Source: Vibrio quintilis (lineage in GTDB: Bacteria > Pseudomonadota > Gammaproteobacteria > Enterobacterales > Vibrionaceae). Taken from it: a stretch of DNA of 64,000 bases. Location of the stretch: positions 1,116,001-1,180,000 of the forward strand of contig NZ_AP024897.1 in assembly GCF_024529975.1 (NCBI RefSeq). The letters are read 5' to 3'. The number at the start of each line of letters is the position of its first letter. Positions within the stretch are counted from its first letter, which is position 1. A program made the position numbers and the translations under genes. Under the pieces are notes generated by a model. That model saw only the letters and a list, made by a program, of their open reading frames with translations, was not told where the DNA came from and made no database searches. This document shows positions 60,403-64,000 of the stretch, in pieces.

Positions 60403-62016
60403 TTATGAGGGATCCTGGCAGTTTTTCTGTTGAACGGGTAACTGTATGACAAACCGGGCACCACCGGTAGCGGCTTCGGTGGCATAAGCGCTTCCGCCAT
60501 GCCAGCGGGCTATTTGTGCAACAATCGCCAGTCCAAGCCCGTGGCCTGAATGTTGGTCTCGTTGTTCATCTTCCAGCTGCCTGAATGGTTCAAAAATAGT
60601 TTGGTGCTGCTTTGGAGGAATTCCCGGGCCGTCATCACACACTTCAATCCTCAGGTCTGATGATTTATGGACGGCATAAAGCTTGATTTCAATCGTTGTC
60701 TGAGCGTAACGACAGGCATTACTTATCAGGTTGTTTACAGCCCGGCGCATTGCTGTGGGATCAAAACGGATCAACCTGGACTGCATCTCCGGAGAGACCG
60801 TTAGTGAGACAGACAAAGAGGGATACTCCAGTGATACCTGATCACATTCTTTCCGGAGGAACCGATCCAGAGGGTGTTCAGAAAACCGGATGTGTTCATT
60901 GTTGCTGCTATAGCGGGAGAGTTGTAGTGTCTGATGAATGAGATGATCAAGCTCCTGCATGTTATTTTCAATGCTCTGACGATAGCGTGAGTGCTCGTGA
61001 TCGCTGAGGGAAGTGTCGTTGAGCATTTCAAAGGCAAATTTCATCCGGTAAAGTGGCTGGCGGAAATCATGGGCGATCGCATTGGTTAGTGTTCGCTGCC
61101 CTTTTACTGAATCCTCAATTCTCTGTGCCATTTGGTTGAATACAACACTCAGCTTTGCCACGATAGAAATGTGTGGAATCGGAGCCCGCAGGGATAATTG
61201 CCCGGTACCAAACTTTGTCGCGACATGACTGAAACGGGCGAGAGCCCGCCATAACGGGTAGATCCAGAAAAACATACTCACTGAGATAAACAGCACAAAA
61301 ATCAGGATGAGAATAAAAACGGTTGTTGGAGAAATAGATGAATAGGGGAGTGATTCCGCCACCAGAATCGTATTTTTATTCGGTAATCTGATATACAAAA
61401 CAAGTTGTTGTTCTGTATTAAACCGCCATATTCCTCTTTGCTCCGACCATTGTCGGAGCTCTTTTGAACTGAACTGAATACTTTGTGCTGGCACTAATCT
61501 GAGATTGAAATTGAATCTGGGCGTCAGCTGCTGAATGAGTTTTGTCCATTGAGCCTGTGGTGTTTTGATGAATGCTTGTTGTAGCAAAAAAATCGCCCCG
61601 GAGGTTGCTCTGCTGATGTCTTCTTCCTGAGTAAGATCGACATCGAGGGAAACCACCATCTGGCTATGCGGTATCCGCTTTAGCAAAAATTCAGGTTCAG
61701 CGTTGATGAAAACAATGTCGTGGCGGGACAACGCTTCTTTTTGGTTTTCTGACAGTGTCAATGTATCGATTGACTTGAGTGATAATGCATAACCAAAGTG
61801 TGTCGCGAGAATTGAGATCTGGTTTTGCCATTTGGTTTGAGGGATGTGGCTGAGTTGTTGTTCGATCAGAGAGAAAGTGCCACTGTATAGGTGAACATAT
61901 CGTTTTTTCTCAATGGTCTCATTAAAAATATGGATGGGGTTGTACTTAAACGGATACAAGAGTAGAAACAAAGGAACGAATACCAACAGCCAAAGTCCGG
62001 CAAATGATCTGAACAT
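60403..62016 (-). CDS. Sensor histidine kinase, RstB-like
   Basis: A 537-residue inner-membrane kinase. The first transmembrane segment lies at the N-terminus (LWLLVFVPLFLLLYPF), followed by a ~210-residue periplasmic sensor and a second segment (TTVFILILIFVLFISVSMFFWIY). Then come a HAMP-like linker, the H box NAIAHDFRQPLYRM (phosphorylated His about residue 318), the N box RRAVNNLISNACRYA, and G boxes VCDDGPGIPP and HGLGLAIV. The order resembles RstB. GAGG precedes the ATG. The response regulator gene lies 50 bases upstream on the same strand, so the two form an operon. Confidence 0.9.
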   Translation of the reverse strand: MFRSFAGLWLLVFVPLFLLLYPFKYNPIHIFNETIEKKRYVHLYSGTFSLIEQQLSHIPQTKWQNQISILATHFGYALSLKSIDTLTLSENQKEALSRHDIVFINAEPEFLLKRIPHSQMVVSLDVDLTQEEDISRATSGAIFLLQQAFIKTPQAQWTKLIQQLTPRFNFNLRLVPAQSIQFSSKELRQWSEQRGIWRFNTEQQLVLYIRLPNKNTILVAESLPYSSISPTTVFILILIFVLFISVSMFFWIYPLWRALARFSHVATKFGTGQLSLRAPIPHISIVAKLSVVFNQMAQRIEDSVKGQRTLTNAIAHDFRQPLYRMKFAFEMLNDTSLSDHEHSRYRQSIENNMQELDHLIHQTLQLSRYSSNNEHIRFSEHPLDRFLRKECDQVSLEYPSLSVSLTVSPEMQSRLIRFDPTAMRRAVNNLISNACRYAQTTIEIKLYAVHKSSDLRIEVCDDGPGIPPKQHQTIFEPFRQLEDEQRDQHSGHGLGLAIVAQIARWHGGSAYATEAATGGARFVIQLPVQQKNCQDPS

Positions 62017-62066
62017 GGTGATAAAACCTCAGAAACTGTTTGAAAATGTATGTCTGAAAAGCGTTT

Positions 62067-62807
62067 CTAAAAACAAAGCTGGTATCCTTTGCCCCGGATG
62101 GTTTTAATTAATTCTGATTCCGTTGAGTGCACAGATAATTTCTTTCTCAGTCTGGATATTTGCCTGTCAATCGAGCGGTCAAGGCCGTCATATTCAAAAC
62201 CTCTTAATTGCTGAACGATATCATCCCGGCTTACAACATGGCCGGGGGTTGCTGCCAACAGTAACAGTAAGTCAAATTCAGTGGTGGTCAGTTCGACGAA
62301 TACGCCATTGAGCGTGACGCTCCGGTTAGTCTGGCTGATATGAAGTGGGCCACAATGGATCATGCGTGTGGCTGTGTTGTGTGCATTTTTAGCAATGGAT
62401 GGGACTGTTTGTCGTTGAACGCGCCGGAATAAAGAGTGAATGCGAGACAGTAATAAACGTGGATTCACTTGTTTGACAATATAGTCATCTGCCCCGGATT
62501 CCAGCCCCATGATTTGGTCGACATCATCATCTAAGGCTGTTTGCATCAGAATAATGCCCTGGTACTGCTGTCGGATCTGTTTACAGACTTCTAAGCCACT
62601 TTGTCCCGGTAACATGATATCCAGAATGACCAGATCAGGGGCGTTGGTAAAAATCGCGTCCACTGCATCCAGTCCATTTTGTACAATAGAGACCCGGAAG
62701 TGATTGTGAGTAAAGTACTCCTGCATCAGTGCTGCAAGTTCAGTATCGTCTTCAACCAGCATGATATGTTTTTGATTGACGTCGTCGTTCAATGTATCCG
62801 GTTCCAT
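62067..62807 (-). CDS. Response regulator, RstA-like (OmpR/PhoB family)
   Basis: A 246-residue DNA-binding regulator. The receiver domain has the acidic pair VEDD (about residues 18-21), the phosphoacceptor in LVILDIMLPG, and a Thr/Lys pair in QTALDDD and IVKQVN. The C-terminal winged helix contains LTTTEFDLLLLLAATPGHVV and DRSIDRQISRLRKKL, then TIRGKGYQL. The ATG at 62807 is preferred; longer upstream frames lack ribosome-binding sites. It precedes the kinase gene in the same operon. The RstA resemblance is moderate; the signal is unknown. Confidence 0.88.
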   Translation of the reverse strand: MEPDTLNDDVNQKHIMLVEDDTELAALMQEYFTHNHFRVSIVQNGLDAVDAIFTNAPDLVILDIMLPGQSGLEVCKQIRQQYQGIILMQTALDDDVDQIMGLESGADDYIVKQVNPRLLLSRIHSLFRRVQRQTVPSIAKNAHNTATRMIHCGPLHISQTNRSVTLNGVFVELTTTEFDLLLLLAATPGHVVSRDDIVQQLRGFEYDGLDRSIDRQISRLRKKLSVHSTESELIKTIRGKGYQLCF

Positions 62808-63025
62808 GTCGTATTCGTTGTGCAATGATAAGAACATTATACACAACCATCTGGCATTCTTTGTGACGGATTGTGACAGCATCTTTCATCTGTTTGGCCT
62901 TAAAAAACAGACTGGAGCCAGGGGCACAAATGTTTCTGAAATAACACCGTTTATGAAACAACACCCCCAACCCGCGCATCAAACCTTTTCCGATAGTCTT
63001 CAGGTTAAACTTAATTACAAATGAG
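62808..63025. promoter_or_regulatory. Promoter region of the two-component operon
   Basis: About 220 bases between kduD and the leftward response-regulator gene. It should contain the regulator promoter. It includes a direct pair GTGACGGATTGTGACAG (about 62862-62878), possibly a response-regulator binding repeat, but this is a weak call. No terminator of kduD was recognised. Confidence 0.35.
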
Positions 63026-63787
63026 CTACCGCGCCAGCCAGCCACCATCAACTGCCACGGTATAACCATGAATATAATCAGCAGCCGGTGATGCCAGAAA
63101 AACGACCGGCCCGGCCAGATCAGCCGGAGCCCCCCAGCGCTCTGCCGGAATCCGGTCCAGAATTTCTTTATTACGGACTTTATCGGCGCGGAGCGGGGCG
63201 GTGTTATCGGTTGCCATGTATCCCGGTGCAATCGCATTCACGTTAATCCCCTGTGCTGCCCATTCATTGGCAAGGGCTTTGGTGAGACCATAAATGCCGC
63301 TTTTAGAGGCGGTGTAAGAAGGTACATGAATGCCACCCTGAAAAGAGAGCATTGAGGCAATATTGATGATTTTTCCGCCCTGACCGTGCGCCATGAAATG
63401 TTTAGCTGCCTGCTGGCACAGGAAAAACACCGTCTTAATGTTGGTGTTCATCACGTCATCCCAGTCCTGTTCGGTGAAATTAATCGCTTCATTGCGGCGG
63501 ATAATACCGGCATTGTTGACCAGAATATCAATCTGCCCCGCTGCCTGAACTGCCTGTTCAAAAGCCTGGGGAACAACGCTGCTGTGACTTAAATCGGCGG
63601 TGACCGGGTAATATTTGCGGCCGAGTGCTTCTATGTGTGATGCGGTATCACCCCGGGTGCTGCGGTTGACGCCGACAACATCACAACCGGCCTGCGCAAG
63701 TGCGATTGCGATCATTTGGCCTAAACCGCTGTTACACCCGGTGACCAGGGCAACTTTTCCTTCCAGATTAAAACTTTCTAAAACCAT
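63026..63787 (-). CDS. kduD: 2-dehydro-3-deoxy-D-gluconate 5-dehydrogenase KduD
   Basis: A 253-residue short-chain dehydrogenase closely resembling KduD of enterobacteria. It interconverts 2,5-diketo-3-deoxygluconate and 2-keto-3-deoxygluconate in the breakdown of pectin- and other hexuronate-derived sugars. The cofactor motif is TGCNSGLG (residues 17-24), followed by NNAG, the catalytic Ser in SMLSFQGG, YTASKSG (Tyr and Lys), and the C-terminal IAPGYMATDN and VAVDGGWLAR. ATG 63787 follows AAGGAG; a GTG one codon earlier is also in frame. KduI and the rest of the operon would lie outside the window to the right. Confidence 0.93.
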   Translation of the reverse strand: MVLESFNLEGKVALVTGCNSGLGQMIAIALAQAGCDVVGVNRSTRGDTASHIEALGRKYYPVTADLSHSSVVPQAFEQAVQAAGQIDILVNNAGIIRRNEAINFTEQDWDDVMNTNIKTVFFLCQQAAKHFMAHGQGGKIINIASMLSFQGGIHVPSYTASKSGIYGLTKALANEWAAQGINVNAIAPGYMATDNTAPLRADKVRNKEILDRIPAERWGAPADLAGPVVFLASPAADYIHGYTVAVDGGWLAR

Positions 63788-64000
63788 CACTTTGCTCCTT
63801 ACCTTCTCACATTATTGCTACCACCGGGAAACCAGAATTATGCATTTTCAGGTTGTTGGGATATCGCCATAAACGACAGGTGTTGAATCTGATCTTACTT
63901 TAAGTGAAACGCTGTTTCAATAATTTTAAATCATTTGTGGGGGTTTCTTTTTTCTCCTGTCGGATGGATATATTTTTTTGATTGATAAAATAAATCATTT
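63788..64000. other. Upstream region of kduD
   Basis: About 210 bases to the window edge. It contains a single degenerate arm of the TATACCC palindrome (TGCATTTTCAGGTTGTTGGG, 63841-63860) and AT-rich DNA, including TTGATTGATAAAATAAATC near the end. It is presumed to hold the kduD promoter. Confidence 0.45.

Noticed and set aside
1..64000. CRISPR array
   Set aside because: No series of equal direct repeats with equal spacers was found; the only tandem repeats are the 17-bp and 12-bp arrays.

Overview
The window looks like a chromosomal segment of a marine gammaproteobacterium of the family Vibrionaceae, most likely a Vibrio able to use algal or plant polysaccharides and possibly to fix nitrogen. 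Grounds: Vibrio-like protein sequences throughout, a complete Tad pilus locus, an alginate lyase, KduD, a CowN homologue with a NifA/sigma-54-type upstream region, and a dispersed palindromic repeat (TATACCC...GGGTATA) in at least nine places. No rRNA, tRNA, CRISPR array or phage structural gene was seen. The species cannot be fixed from the sequence alone.

Layout. (1) 1-10.5 kb, mostly minus strand: start of an unidentified exported protein, an AT-rich gene-free stretch, a CNNM/CorC-type membrane protein, a GH3 beta-glucosidase lipoprotein, a PepSY membrane protein, a PtsP-like enzyme I and an e(P4)-type acid phosphatase lipoprotein. (2) 10.7-23.8 kb, plus strand: a Gfo/Idh/MocA oxidoreductase, then a compact 14-gene Tad/Flp pilus operon (flp, tadV, rcpC, rcpA, a CpaD/RcpB-like lipoprotein, tadZABCDEFG and an OmpA-domain protein). 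(3) 24-36 kb: a solitary solute-binding protein with an apparent CTG start, an alpha/beta hydrolase, an alginate lyase with a CBM6-like domain, cowN, a GH114-type lipoprotein, and a five-gene oligopeptide-type ABC importer. (4) 36-38.3 kb: a SpoIIAA-like protein, an AraC regulator and a divergent NTF2-like protein. (5) 38.3-46 kb: a repeat-rich accessory region with three type II toxin-antitoxin pairs, a PhzF-family enzyme, a Fic protein, an MNT/HEPN protein, at least five decayed fragments of the last two, three copies of a ~135-bp repeat and a 266-bp MITE-like element. (6) 46-59.1 kb, all plus strand: a type I restriction-modification system (hsdM, hsdS, hsdR) followed with short gaps by an SF1 helicase, a 62-aa protein, a membrane-spanning permuted papain-like peptidase, a GIY-YIG nuclease and an HNH nuclease. 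(7) 59-64 kb, minus strand: a small beta-barrel protein, an RstAB-like two-component pair and kduD.

How the genes work together. The alginate lyase and KduD could serve uronate polysaccharide breakdown; GH3, GH114 and the ABC importer are other surface or nutrient functions. The Tad locus carries every core component for a Flp pilus. The 46-59 kb block is a candidate multi-gene defence locus: a classical type I system with four or five extra genes that could form one transcription unit. The adjacent 38-46 kb region behaves as a recombination-prone neighbourhood where Fic/MNT-HEPN modules have been duplicated and broken and toxin-antitoxin pairs have accumulated. Domain calls rest on motif recognition by eye; no database search was possible.
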